A stretch of DNA of 10,972 nucleotides from an uncultured Alistipes sp. (GTDB lineage Bacteria; Bacteroidota; Bacteroidia; Bacteroidales; Rikenellaceae): assembly GCA_934754975.1 (NCBI GenBank), contig CAKVKI010000071.1, positions 1 to 10,972 on the forward strand, written 5' to 3'. Under the pieces are notes generated by a model. The model had not been told where the DNA came from, searched no databases, and saw nothing but the letters and a program-made list of their open reading frames with translations. Shown here in pieces: positions 1-7,160 of this stretch. Position 1 is the stretch's first letter, and the number at the start of each line of letters is the position of its first letter. A program made the position numbers and the translations under genes.

Positions 1-688
1 GGACTCCAGCGACCCCCGTATTTCGGTTTACTGCAATCGGGTAAGCTCCGGCGCCAATGCGGGCGGTTACGTGGGAATCACGAGCGGAGCGCCGGCTTCG
101 GTTATCTCCAAGCAGTCGTCCGACGGCGCTTCCAACAGCAACAATACGACTTTCAGGCAGTACACCTCTCCGTACACGTTCATGACCTACTCGGAGGTAC
201 TGTTTATCAAGGCCGAGGCTATTCAGCGCGGGATGATGGACGGCGATGCGGCCGAAACATATTATGCTGCGGTTACGGCTTCCCTCAAACAGTGGAGTCC
301 CGACATTTCCGAATCCGCGGTCGAAACGTTCCTCCAGAACGGAGCCGTGGCTTACGACGCCACGACCGAGATCATCCTTACCCAGAAGTATATTTCGTTG
401 TTCACGGTGGGTTACGAATCCTGGCATGAGTACCGCCGGACGGGTTATCCGCTGCTGGTGATGGGCGCAGGCGCCCGTAACGACGGCGTGCATCCGACCC
501 GCTTCGCCTACCCGCTGGTGGTGCGTTCTTCCAACAAGAACTATGCGGCCCAGGTGGCGAAAATGGGGACGGACGACATGAAGACGCCGGTATGGTGGAG
601 CCGCAAGGCCGTGAAACTGGAAAATCCGGCGGAGGACGACAATCTGGGTTATACCGGACATAAATGGGATGCAGACATCAAGTGGTAG
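1..688 (+). CDS. SusD/RagB-family nutrient-binding outer-membrane lipoprotein, C-terminal part (5' end outside the window)
   Basis: The open frame (codons starting at base 2) enters from the left edge and stops at TAG 686-688, so about 228 C-terminal residues are visible. The GTG at 71 is an internal valine codon, not a start. Two stretches point to the SusD-like_2 branch of SusD/RagB proteins. One is MTYSEVLFIKAEA, a helix typical of the conserved TPR-like core. The other is QKYISLFTVGYESWHEYRRTGYP, the family's C-terminal signature, which I read in two pieces around SLF and EYRRTGYP. Such proteins sit on the cell surface as the substrate-binding lid of a SusC TonB-dependent transporter, and a susC gene is expected just upstream, outside the window. 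The C-terminal DIKW after KWDA is also usual for the family. The two following lipoprotein genes lie on the same strand and probably belong to the same transcript. The substrate cannot be told from this fragment. Confidence 0.88.
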   Translation, partial: DSSDPRISVYCNRVSSGANAGGYVGITSGAPASVISKQSSDGASNSNNTTFRQYTSPYTFMTYSEVLFIKAEAIQRGMMDGDAAETYYAAVTASLKQWSPDISESAVETFLQNGAVAYDATTEIILTQKYISLFTVGYESWHEYRRTGYPLLVMGAGARNDGVHPTRFAYPLVVRSSNKNYAAQVAKMGTDDMKTPVWWSRKAVKLENPAEDDNLGYTGHKWDADIKW

Positions 689-709
689 CGTTGTCTGTAA
701 AACAAACCG

Positions 710-746
710 CTCCCGGGGTCGCATCGAAACGTCCCGGCCGAGTTTT
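710..746 (+). other. Intercistronic hairpin after the susD-like gene
   Basis: CTC at 710-712 pairs with GAG at 740-742, and CCGGG at 713-717 pairs with CCCGG at 733-737, with CC at 738-739 bulged. A short TTTTG follows the stem. The stem is imperfect and the T run has only four bases, so this is at best a weak or partial terminator. It may instead be a processing or stability element that sets the ratio of SusCD to the downstream lipoproteins. I see no TAnnTTTG promoter in the 93-bp gap, which favours read-through from upstream. Confidence 0.4.
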
Positions 747-781
747 GAAATTAACCCGTAAATAACGAAAAAACAATTTAT

Positions 782-2785
782 ATGAAAATAAGACAATTCA
801 TCTCCGGAAGATGGCCCGGCCTGAAAGCGCTCGCTCTCTGCGCGATGGCGGCAACGGTATTTGTCGCCTGCAAGGACGACGAGACCGATGTTGTCCGGGA
901 TCCCCATATCACGCTGTCGGAAGATAGTTTCCTGTATAACGCAGCGGGAGAAACACACAGTTTTACCGTTTATTCCAATATCGACTGGAAGGTCGAAATG
1001 GCGGACACCGCCCAGACGTGGGTCAATATCTGGCCTGCGGAAGGTTCCGACGACGGTGTTTTTGCCGTAAAGGTATCCAAACAACCGACCAAGGATCCCG
1101 TCCTTCGGGAAGCTCGTTTCCGTGTCGTAGGCAAACATCAGCACGACAATATTATTCAGGAGATAACGATTTCGCAGCGGGACGTCGATCCGGCGCTTAA
1201 GCTCGGAGTGACCACGACTCCCCCCAAGGTCGTTATCAACAGTAACGGCGAGGAGAAATATTCCGTAGGCGTTACCAGCAATGTGGAGTGGACCGCCAAG
1301 GTCGGCGATTCCGGCGAAGGCTGGATCACCATCGACGAGATCAGCGACAACAACATCAAATTCTCCGTGCCCAAATATGCGGGAACGGTACCCCGCACGG
1401 GACGTATCGAGTTCAACGCCACGAAAGATCGCATGGCGACGGTGGAACTGATCGTTTACCAGAGTATTCCGCTGGATATCGGCGAGAATGCAGAACTCAA
1501 GACCATTGCGGAAGTATACGAGAAGCTGGGCGGCCTGGAAGGAACCGTTCGTGAGAACGTCAAGATCCAAGGCACCGTAATCAGCGACCGGGTATCCGGC
1601 AACTGTCCGAATCCTGCGGCATTCTTCGTACAGGACGCCAGCGGCCGCGCCATTCAGTTCCGTATTCAGGAAGGCTCTCACTCGCTCCAGCTCAATTCGC
1701 TGGTGACCATACCGCTTATGAACGTGCAGTCGGTGATCGACGACGACGGACAGCCGTACATTACCATTTCGACGGAACGCATTCAGGAAGTCCTTACCAC
1801 GGGCGGCGCTCCGATCGAACCGAAGGTAATGGAAAGCACGCAGGGACTTACGGACGAGATGCTCGGCACGCTCGTGACGATCAAGAACCTCCAGTTCGTA
1901 TTCCCGCACGGAACCTACTACAACGCCAACGAGGGTTCGATTTACAGCGCCGGCCGGCCTACCGACCTGCCCCAGCTGCTTCTGGACCGCGACGGAAAGA
2001 CGATCAACCACTATGTTTACGGCGGCACGAGTGTCGAAACAGGCGCTCTGTTCAAGCATTACGAACTGCTGACGGACGATCCGATGCTGGAAATAACGGG
2101 TATTCTGATTAAGGTCGAAAACAATTGGGCGATCCGGATGCGCAACATCAACGACCGCGTTAAAAATACCGAAGCCCGGCGCTATGTGCCTATCACCGAG
2201 TTCTACTGGCCCGTGGAGCTTCCGGACAAGGAAGTACTCGTCCCGAAAATCGGCACCGGCGAATTGTATGTGAATTTCGCACCCAAGGCTGTTAGTAAGC
2301 AGAGTACGACTTTCCGGCTTTACAGCGGCGCCGCCTACGTGCGTGTCGACGCGGCCGTCAACGGTACGGAGAAGGGATACCATTCCGCCAACTGCGGCGG
2401 CTGGGGTTCCCAGACGAACGACACGTATACGCCGATCCAGAAAGCCTGGTATTTCACGACCTCGACAGCTGGTATTACGGACGATCTTTACGTATGCTTC
2501 TGCACCACCAGTTCGCAGTCCGGCCCCGGTCCGTTCGCGATCGAATGGGCTGCTTCGGAAGCCGGTCCCTGGACGCTCGTGACCGAGTACCAGGCCGGAA
2601 ACTGGGAAGTAATCCCGGGTCCCAAGAACTTTGCCTACAAACTGCCCGACGGATGTAAGAATCAGTCTTCGCTGCTGCTGCGTTTCCGTGTCACCTCCGA
2701 TGAGCGCGTAGACGGCAAGGCGGCTAACAGTGCGACGGGTACGAACCGTATGATCTACATGTGCCTGAAGAAAAAAGTCAACTAA
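782..2785 (+). CDS. Surface lipoprotein with two BACON-like domains, a DUF5689-like domain and a C-terminal beta module
   Basis: This is a 667-residue protein with a type II signal peptide. A basic start is followed by a hydrophobic core (14-29) and the lipobox FVAC with Cys30. The residues after Cys are KDDE, which fits the K(D/E)2 lipoprotein export signal that sends Bacteroidetes lipoproteins to the outside of the outer membrane. Residues about 43-133 and 141-226 are two beta-rich repeats of BACON type (TVYSNIDWKV, GVTSNVEWTAKV, each ending in ITISQ or LIVYQ). Residues about 235-460 resemble DUF5689, an OB-like domain (IAEVYEKLGGLEG, GTVISDR, AAFFVQDASGRAIQ). Residues about 485-667 form a jelly-roll-like module similar to the C-terminus of the next gene. 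No catalytic motif is evident, so a binding or scaffold role at the cell surface is likely. The start follows an A-rich leader (aacgaaaaaacaatttat) with no Shine-Dalgarno sequence, as usual in this phylum. Domain limits are by eye. Confidence 0.85.
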   Translation: MKIRQFISGRWPGLKALALCAMAATVFVACKDDETDVVRDPHITLSEDSFLYNAAGETHSFTVYSNIDWKVEMADTAQTWVNIWPAEGSDDGVFAVKVSKQPTKDPVLREARFRVVGKHQHDNIIQEITISQRDVDPALKLGVTTTPPKVVINSNGEEKYSVGVTSNVEWTAKVGDSGEGWITIDEISDNNIKFSVPKYAGTVPRTGRIEFNATKDRMATVELIVYQSIPLDIGENAELKTIAEVYEKLGGLEGTVRENVKIQGTVISDRVSGNCPNPAAFFVQDASGRAIQFRIQEGSHSLQLNSLVTIPLMNVQSVIDDDGQPYITISTERIQEVLTTGGAPIEPKVMESTQGLTDEMLGTLVTIKNLQFVFPHGTYYNANEGSIYSAGRPTDLPQLLLDRDGKTINHYVYGGTSVETGALFKHYELLTDDPMLEITGILIKVENNWAIRMRNINDRVKNTEARRYVPITEFYWPVELPDKEVLVPKIGTGELYVNFAPKAVSKQSTTFRLYSGAAYVRVDAAVNGTEKGYHSANCGGWGSQTNDTYTPIQKAWYFTTSTAGITDDLYVCFCTTSSQSGPGPFAIEWAASEAGPWTLVTEYQAGNWEVIPGPKNFAYKLPDGCKNQSSLLLRFRVTSDERVDGKAANSATGTNRMIYMCLKKKVN

Positions 2786-2803
2786 TCCGGTGTTACACAG
2801 GAT

Positions 2804-2847
2804 AATCTTGCCGAATCGCTCCTTTTGCGAAGCGGTTCGGCAGGATT
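2804..2847 (+). other. Long intercistronic hairpin between the BACON/DUF5689 gene and the phosphoesterase gene
   Basis: The arms 2804-2820 and 2831-2847 pair over 17 bp with two U-G wobbles and a 10-nt loop. There is no T run after the stem (aaccgaaaaacct follows), so it is not a standard rho-independent terminator. It ends 18 nt before the ATG of the next gene. It could stabilise the upstream message, act as a processing site, or limit translation initiation of the phosphoesterase. The structure is seen in the sequence; the role is inference. Confidence 0.55.
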
Positions 2848-2865
2848 AACCGAAAAACCTAAACA

Positions 2866-5439
2866 ATGAGAAAAATGAAACGATTGATAAAATTCAGATT
2901 ACCGCATCTGTTCGTAGCTGCATTTCTGCTGCTGTGCATCGGAATCAGTTGTTCGGAAGATCCGACATGGACCAAACCGACGCCCGAACAGGAGCAGATT
3001 ATCCCCGCCGTCTTCATCGAGGACCTCGTGATGCCCGATGCGGAGGAGATTTTTATTCCGGAAGACCCCATCAAGATCATGGGAACCGGATTCGACAAAT
3101 ACGATGTATTTCTGTTCCGCTCCACTTCGGAAGATCCTGCCGAGGAGACCAAGTATTTTCAGGCCAAGATCAGCGAGGTGGCTGAAGATTACGTCATAAT
3201 AACCGTTCCCAAGACGATCGACCTGCGCTCATACGAACTCATCCTGAAGCGTTACAACAAGCAGCAGGTGCTGGGTGCGATGACGATCTACAAGGCGCAC
3301 TTCCCCGCTATTCCCGATCAGGCGGGCATGACGATCAAGGGCCGTGTCTACTGCGGTAAAACGGCGATCGCCGACGTGGTGGTATCCGACGGCGTAATCG
3401 TCACCAAAACCGACAAGGACGGCGTTTATTACCTGCCCTCGGAGAAGAAAATGGGATACGTATTCGTCTCTATCCCCTCCGGGTACAACATCGAAAGCGA
3501 AGCGGGTTATCCGGCTTTTCCGGCCATGAGCCAGCAGCTGCTCAACGAGGACAACGAACAGCACGACTTCTCGCTTACGGAGGTCCCCGGCGGAAACACC
3601 AACCATGTGATGATGGTCTTTACCGACCTGCACTTGGCCAGCAAGACCCCGAACACGGCCGGGAAATACGCCGACATCGACCAGTACAAGAACAAGTTCA
3701 TTCCCGACATCACGGCCGAAATGGCGCAATATGCGAATGTGTACGCGCTCTGCCTGGGCGATATCACCTGGGATGCGTTCTGGTACAAGACGATGAACGA
3801 GGGACCCGAGAACATGGTGGAGGTACGCTACCAGCTGCCGAACTACAAGGAGCTGATGAAAAACTTCCCCTGCCCGGTTTTCAATGTGATCGGCAACCAT
3901 GACAACGATCCGAAGGTGATCGGAGACTATTTCACGGAGCTGCCTTTCAAGCAGCACATAGCTCCCACTTACTATTCGTTCAACATCGGCGACGTACACT
4001 ACATTGTTCTGGACAACGACCAGTACGACAATTACAACGGCGGAAGCCGCATCGAAAGGATCGGATTGGACGGCACTTCCGATCCGCAGAAGTGGCAGAT
4101 GGAGTGGATTGCCGAAGACCTGAAATATGTGGACAAGTCCAAGAAGATCGTGATCGCCATGCATGCCCCGATGACCTCGGCGAGCCTGAATCCGATCGTG
4201 ACGCTTTCGGGCGGAAACAATCTGCTCAGCCTCCTGCAGGGGTATCAGGTGGAATTCCTCTCGGGACATACGCACAACAATCACCATGCGAAGATCGCCG
4301 AAGGCGTCCGCGAGCATAATATCGCGGCCGTATGCGGAACATGGTGGTTCAATGTGAAAAGCGCCAAGGGAGGCGCCGACTACGACCTGTGCAAAGACGG
4401 CTCCCCGACGGGTTACGGCGTTTTCAAATTCAACGGCACGGACGTACAGTGGTACTATAAAGGTATCGAGGTGGCCCGGGACGAGCAGTTCGCCATGTAT
4501 GACATGAATCTCGTAAAGGACGACTATAAGAGCGCAGTGGGCGCCAAGACCAACGAAGTACTCGTGAATGTCTGGAACTGGGACGAGGACTGGACGGTAT
4601 CCGTGACCGAAAACGGCCAGCCGCTCACGCCGACCCGCGTTTACCGCAAGGACCCGGTTCATTATACATGGCAGAAAGACGTGCTGGAACCGGCCCACGC
4701 TCCCAACTCGCCTAACAGCACTTATAAAACAGGATACAACGCCCATATGTTCTCCGTCATAGGGCAGATACCGAACTCGACGATTAAGGTCGTCGCAACG
4801 GACCCCTTCGGCCGCACCTATGAAAAGTCGACCATCCAGGGCATTCAGTGGAGATTCACAAAGGGCGTCAATGTTGACGAGTTCGTTGTGGATAATAAAA
4901 TGCCCGCACACTTCGGCAAAGGCTACATCAGCTATATCAGCAATTGCGATCCGGCGCTCGATGTAAATAAAAAGATCGAACGGTTAAATACGGCAGGCGA
5001 GCCTTATATCACGGGCGGCTGGCCGGGCGACTGGTGGCTGTTTACCATTCCGGACATAACCATAAAAGCCGGAACGGTCATCAATGCCAAGTTCCACGCC
5101 CGCGCATCCGGAAGCGGTATGAAATACTGGATGCTGGAATACTACGACGGCGGTGAATGGAAGCCCGGAGCGCCTCTGCAAACAACGACCGTCGGAACAG
5201 GCGAGCAGGCGCAAACGTTCTCGTACAATTACGAGATGGTGAATACGACTCATCACCTGGTCGACCGCAACATGACGTTCGAACATGCCATCAATAACGG
5301 AGATTTACTTATCCGGTTCCGTTGTATGGCAAACTGGCAGGCCAACGGAACAGGAGGAGCTTTGGCTGCGCCCAATGGCGGCACGCACCGTATTTCCGTA
5401 CAGAACGGCATTAACCCCACGATCTCTATCGTTCAGTAA
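2866..5439 (+). CDS. Calcineurin-like metallophosphoesterase lipoprotein with IPT-like, MetallophosN-type and MetallophosC-type domains
   Basis: This is an 857-residue enzyme with a lipoprotein signal peptide (basic N-terminus, hydrophobic 14-27, likely Cys29). The lipobox GISC is atypical, but the SED that follows is acidic like a surface export signal. In order: an IPT/TIG-like beta domain at about 45-145; a MetallophosN-like beta domain at about 155-240 (GRVYCGKTAIADVVVSDG, TDKDGVYYLP); the phosphoesterase core at about 247-530; a MetallophosC-like domain at about 545-665; and an extra jelly-roll-like C-terminus at about 670-857. All metal ligands are present: D254 and H256 (TDLHL), D299 (LGD), N344, H345 and D346 (GNHD), H433 (MHAP), H468 and H470 (GHTH). 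It should therefore be an active two-metal phosphomonoesterase or phosphodiesterase at the outer membrane. The substrate is unknown. An in-frame ATG at 2875 would shorten the n-region by three residues and is possible. It is the last gene of the series, before the terminator at 5463. Confidence 0.92.
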   Translation: MRKMKRLIKFRLPHLFVAAFLLLCIGISCSEDPTWTKPTPEQEQIIPAVFIEDLVMPDAEEIFIPEDPIKIMGTGFDKYDVFLFRSTSEDPAEETKYFQAKISEVAEDYVIITVPKTIDLRSYELILKRYNKQQVLGAMTIYKAHFPAIPDQAGMTIKGRVYCGKTAIADVVVSDGVIVTKTDKDGVYYLPSEKKMGYVFVSIPSGYNIESEAGYPAFPAMSQQLLNEDNEQHDFSLTEVPGGNTNHVMMVFTDLHLASKTPNTAGKYADIDQYKNKFIPDITAEMAQYANVYALCLGDITWDAFWYKTMNEGPENMVEVRYQLPNYKELMKNFPCPVFNVIGNHDNDPKVIGDYFTELPFKQHIAPTYYSFNIGDVHYIVLDNDQYDNYNGGSRIERIGLDGTSDPQKWQMEWIAEDLKYVDKSKKIVIAMHAPMTSASLNPIVTLSGGNNLLSLLQGYQVEFLSGHTHNNHHAKIAEGVREHNIAAVCGTWWFNVKSAKGGADYDLCKDGSPTGYGVFKFNGTDVQWYYKGIEVARDEQFAMYDMNLVKDDYKSAVGAKTNEVLVNVWNWDEDWTVSVTENGQPLTPTRVYRKDPVHYTWQKDVLEPAHAPNSPNSTYKTGYNAHMFSVIGQIPNSTIKVVATDPFGRTYEKSTIQGIQWRFTKGVNVDEFVVDNKMPAHFGKGYISYISNCDPALDVNKKIERLNTAGEPYITGGWPGDWWLFTIPDITIKAGTVINAKFHARASGSGMKYWMLEYYDGGEWKPGAPLQTTTVGTGEQAQTFSYNYEMVNTTHHLVDRNMTFEHAINNGDLLIRFRCMANWQANGTGGALAAPNGGTHRISVQNGINPTISIVQ

Positions 5440-5462
5440 ACGGGATCGGACAGCTCAACAAG

Positions 5463-5497
5463 ACGGCCGCTTCGCAAATGAAGCGGCCGTTTTATTT
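5463..5497 (+). terminator. Rho-independent terminator of the SusD / BACON / phosphoesterase series
   Basis: A perfect 11-bp GC-rich stem (ACGGCCGCTTC at 5463-5473 with GAAGCGGCCGT at 5480-5490) encloses a 6-nt loop. It is followed by the T-rich tail TTTATTTGTTT. It lies 24 nt after the phosphoesterase stop codon. Confidence 0.9.
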
Positions 5498-5623
5498 GTT
5501 TACAGCGATCCGGCAAATCACGGGACAGAACCCCGGTTCCGATTCTTCCCATAAACTATTACCTAAATAAAGATGAGTCGTAAAATTTGTGTAGGTTTTG
5601 TGACGGTTATTATCGGTTTTTCT

Positions 5624-5663
5624 TCCTAAAAACAACACGGCGCGATTATACAATCGCGCCGTG
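5624..5663 (-). terminator. Rho-independent terminator of the DUF2795-type gene
   Basis: A perfect 12-bp stem (5636-5647 with 5652-5663, sequence CACGGCGCGATT and its complement) has a 4-nt loop. Read on the - strand the stem is followed by TTGTTTTTAGG, a T-rich tail. It lies about 50 nt beyond the stop codon of the small - strand gene. There is no T tract on the + side, so it serves the - strand. Confidence 0.82.
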
Positions 5664-5711
5664 AAATATCCTAACTATATCATTTTAAGGTAATTACCTC
5701 AAAATTCTTTT

Positions 5712-5933
5712 TTAATATTCTTCCTCATTGAAAAAGAAATCGTCTTTGGAGGGGTAATCGGGCCAGATATCTTCGATCGATTCGTATATCTCGCCTTCGT
5801 CTTCTATTTCTTGCAGATTTTCAAGCACTTCGAGAGGTGCGCCCGAACGCACTGCGTAGTCGATCAGTTCGTCTTTGGTAGCAGGCCAGGGAGCATCTTC
5901 GAGTTTCGAGGCCAATTCAAGTGTCCAGTACAT
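5712..5933 (-). CDS. Small acidic DUF2795-type protein conserved in Bacteroidales
   Basis: This is a 73-residue, strongly acidic soluble protein without signal peptide or membrane segment. It begins MYWTLELASKLEDAPWPATK, and the first half (DELIDYAVRSGAPLEVLENLQ) reads like the short helical DUF2795 fold: a W-P-x-x-K-D-E-L entry, then a helix, then a G-A-P turn. The second half is a run of D and E with aromatic residues (EIEDEGEIYESIEDIWPDYP, then a DDFFFNEEEY tail). I recall near-identical small proteins across Bacteroidales; that is recollection, not a search. No function is established. It is flanked by its own promoter (6011-6040) and terminator (5624-5663), which favours a monocistronic gene, although read-through from the adenosyltransferase gene upstream is not excluded. 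The acidic tail could bind a basic partner such as RNA polymerase, nucleoid or ribosomal protein, but nothing in the sequence decides this. Confidence 0.85.
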   Translation of the reverse strand: MYWTLELASKLEDAPWPATKDELIDYAVRSGAPLEVLENLQEIEDEGEIYESIEDIWPDYPSKDDFFFNEEEY

Positions 5934-6010
5934 AATTCAATGTTTTTAAGTTCCCAAATATCAGCGGATTAGCCAAAACAAGACGCGGCTGTTCCGCCAT
6001 CACTGATTTG

Positions 6011-6040
6011 CAAAAGTATAAAAAAAACGAGAAAAACAAA
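6011..6040 (-). promoter_or_regulatory. Bacteroidetes-type promoter for the DUF2795-type gene
   Basis: On the - strand the box TACTTTTG (6018-6011) matches the -7 consensus TAnnTTTG. A TTTG (6040-6037) lies 18 bp upstream of it, one base short of the usual 19-21. The predicted start is near 6004, giving a leader of about 70 nt. The surrounding 6011-6060 region is very A-rich on the + strand (T-rich on the - strand). Confidence 0.6.
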
Positions 6041-6094
6041 GAAAAAATGACAAAACATCGCCGGCATACAATGAACAGGCTTGCAATCAGCAAA

Positions 6095-6646
6095 TTACGG
6101 AATCCACAGCGTTTCATCGACCTCGTAATGCGCCGTAAGCATACGCCCGAGCGCATAAAAGTAGTCCGAAAGCCGGTTCAGGAACATCAGCGTCTCGGAA
6201 TCCGTACCGTATTTTTGATCGGCGCGCAGTGCAGCGCGCTCGGCGCGGCGGCAAACCGTGCGGCAGACATGGCACATCGAAACGACGGCATTGCCGCCCG
6301 GAATCGTAAACTTGTCGATCGGCGGCACGGCCGCCTGCAGGGCGTCGATCCGCCCTTCGAGCCACGTCACGGCTTCGGGCGCCAGCGGGGCCACTTTCTC
6401 ACAGCCCAACTTTCCGCGGGCCAGCAGGGCTTCGACGGTCATCAGCCGCGAAAGGATGCGGTTCAGCTCGTCCACATAAGGCGCCAATGCGGTATCGGAC
6501 CGCATATTGTCACACAACAGCGCCGCAAAAGCCGCCAATTCATCTACCGAGCCGTACGCTTCGACCCGTTCGTCGGTTTTGAAAACGCGCTCGCCGCCGA
6601 CCAGCGAGGTCGTCCCCTTGTCACCCGTTTTGGTATATATTTTCAT
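6095..6646 (-). CDS. PduO-type cob(I)alamin adenosyltransferase
   Basis: This 183-residue cytoplasmic enzyme transfers the 5'-deoxyadenosyl group of ATP to reduced corrinoid, giving adenosylcobalamin for enzymes such as methylmalonyl-CoA mutase. The family motifs are complete. The N-terminal ATP loop is YTKTGDKGTTSLVGG (4-18), then RVEAYGSVDELAA (27-39), IPGG (115-118), the CRTVCRRAER helix (128-137) and LNRLSDYFYALGR (156-168). Length and layout match stand-alone family members. It is the third gene of a - strand series. Its ATG (6646-6644) overlaps the TGA of the preceding gene (ATGA, 4 nt), a sign of translational coupling. Many Bacteroidales cannot make corrin de novo and salvage it, which fits a stand-alone adenosyltransferase away from a cob cluster. 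I see no cobalamin riboswitch in the window. Confidence 0.93.
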   Translation of the reverse strand: MKIYTKTGDKGTTSLVGGERVFKTDERVEAYGSVDELAAFAALLCDNMRSDTALAPYVDELNRILSRLMTVEALLARGKLGCEKVAPLAPEAVTWLEGRIDALQAAVPPIDKFTIPGGNAVVSMCHVCRTVCRRAERAALRADQKYGTDSETLMFLNRLSDYFYALGRMLTAHYEVDETLWIP

Positions 6647-7155
6647 ATCCGGAAATGTTGTTTCGGCAAATTATTGTTAAAAATCAGCAGGTATCCCCTA
6701 TTGTCCACCGTCGTCGAACGGTGCGCCGCCACGATCTGACGGCACAGCATCTGGCGGTCACGCCCCTCGTAGGGCGACATCAGGGCGACGGTATGCCCCG
6801 CTTCTCCCGCGGCGGACACCAGCGCCAAGGTCTCCGCACGGGGCAAATCCCGCGTCAGGATGCAGAATTCCGCATCCGCACGATTCAGGCCAAATGTACG
6901 ATATCCGCAATGGATCGCCATATTTTGCAACTGTATCGCACGGCGCTCCGGGACTCCGGCGCAGCGCAGCGCCTTGTAGAGTTTCCGGTCGCCCGGCAGC
7001 GGGGTGTCACGCATAAAAACATCCCGCACAATATTATATACGAACGGCGAATGGACTCCGTGCCCCCGGAAATAACGGGCACGGGCCAATCGGTTGCGCA
7101 GTTCTGCAATCCGCCCGTAAAACCCCAGTCCGATATTGCGGCCGCCGATCCTCAT
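6643..7155 (-). CDS. Short methyltransferase-like protein lacking a recognisable SAM-binding motif
   Basis: The protein has 170 residues with a basic N-terminus (MRIGGRNIGLGFYGRIAELRNR, shown here in part) and no signal peptide. HGVHSPFVYNIVRDVF (32-47) is a hallmark of the N-terminus of Bacteroidetes class I SAM-dependent methyltransferases of roughly 250 residues. The end, RGYLLIFNNNLPKQHFRI (153-170), matches their usual final strand and KQHF-type terminus. The middle is too short, and the glycine-rich motif I with its acidic strand end is not visible; what stands there is RRAIQLQNMAIHCGYRTFGL. The frame is intact with no sign of a frameshift, so it looks like a reduced, probably non-catalytic homologue rather than a fresh pseudogene. 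It sits 5 nt after the flavoprotein gene and overlaps the adenosyltransferase gene by 4 nt, so the three are very likely co-translated. Family assignment is from remembered motifs. Confidence 0.62.
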   Translation of the reverse strand: MRIGGRNIGLGFYGRIAELRNRLARARYFRGHGVHSPFVYNIVRDVFMRDTPLPGDRKLYKALRCAGVPERRAIQLQNMAIHCGYRTFGLNRADAEFCILTRDLPRAETLALVSAAGEAGHTVALMSPYEGRDRQMLCRQIVAAHRSTTVDNRGYLLIFNNNLPKQHFRI

Positions 7156-7160
7156 TTCCG

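Noticed and set aside
71..73. GTG as start of the SusD-like gene
   Set aside because: The frame is open to the window edge and the residues before it continue normally, so it is an internal valine in a 5'-truncated gene.
3229..4911. 560-codon open frame on the - strand opposite the phosphoesterase gene
   Set aside because: The + strand frame has all metallophosphoesterase metal ligands in order, while the antisense product has no recognisable domain and a skewed V/H/R-rich composition expected from reverse-complemented GC-rich codons.
5934..6094. Cobalamin riboswitch near the adenosyltransferase gene
   Set aside because: The gap lies downstream of the adenosyltransferase gene, is only 161 bp and A-rich, and lacks a B12-box-like segment; the gaps upstream of the gene are 5 nt or overlaps.
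6008..6739. 243-codon + strand frame opposite the adenosyltransferase gene
   Set aside because: Shadow of a gene with complete family motifs; no domain or signal of its own.
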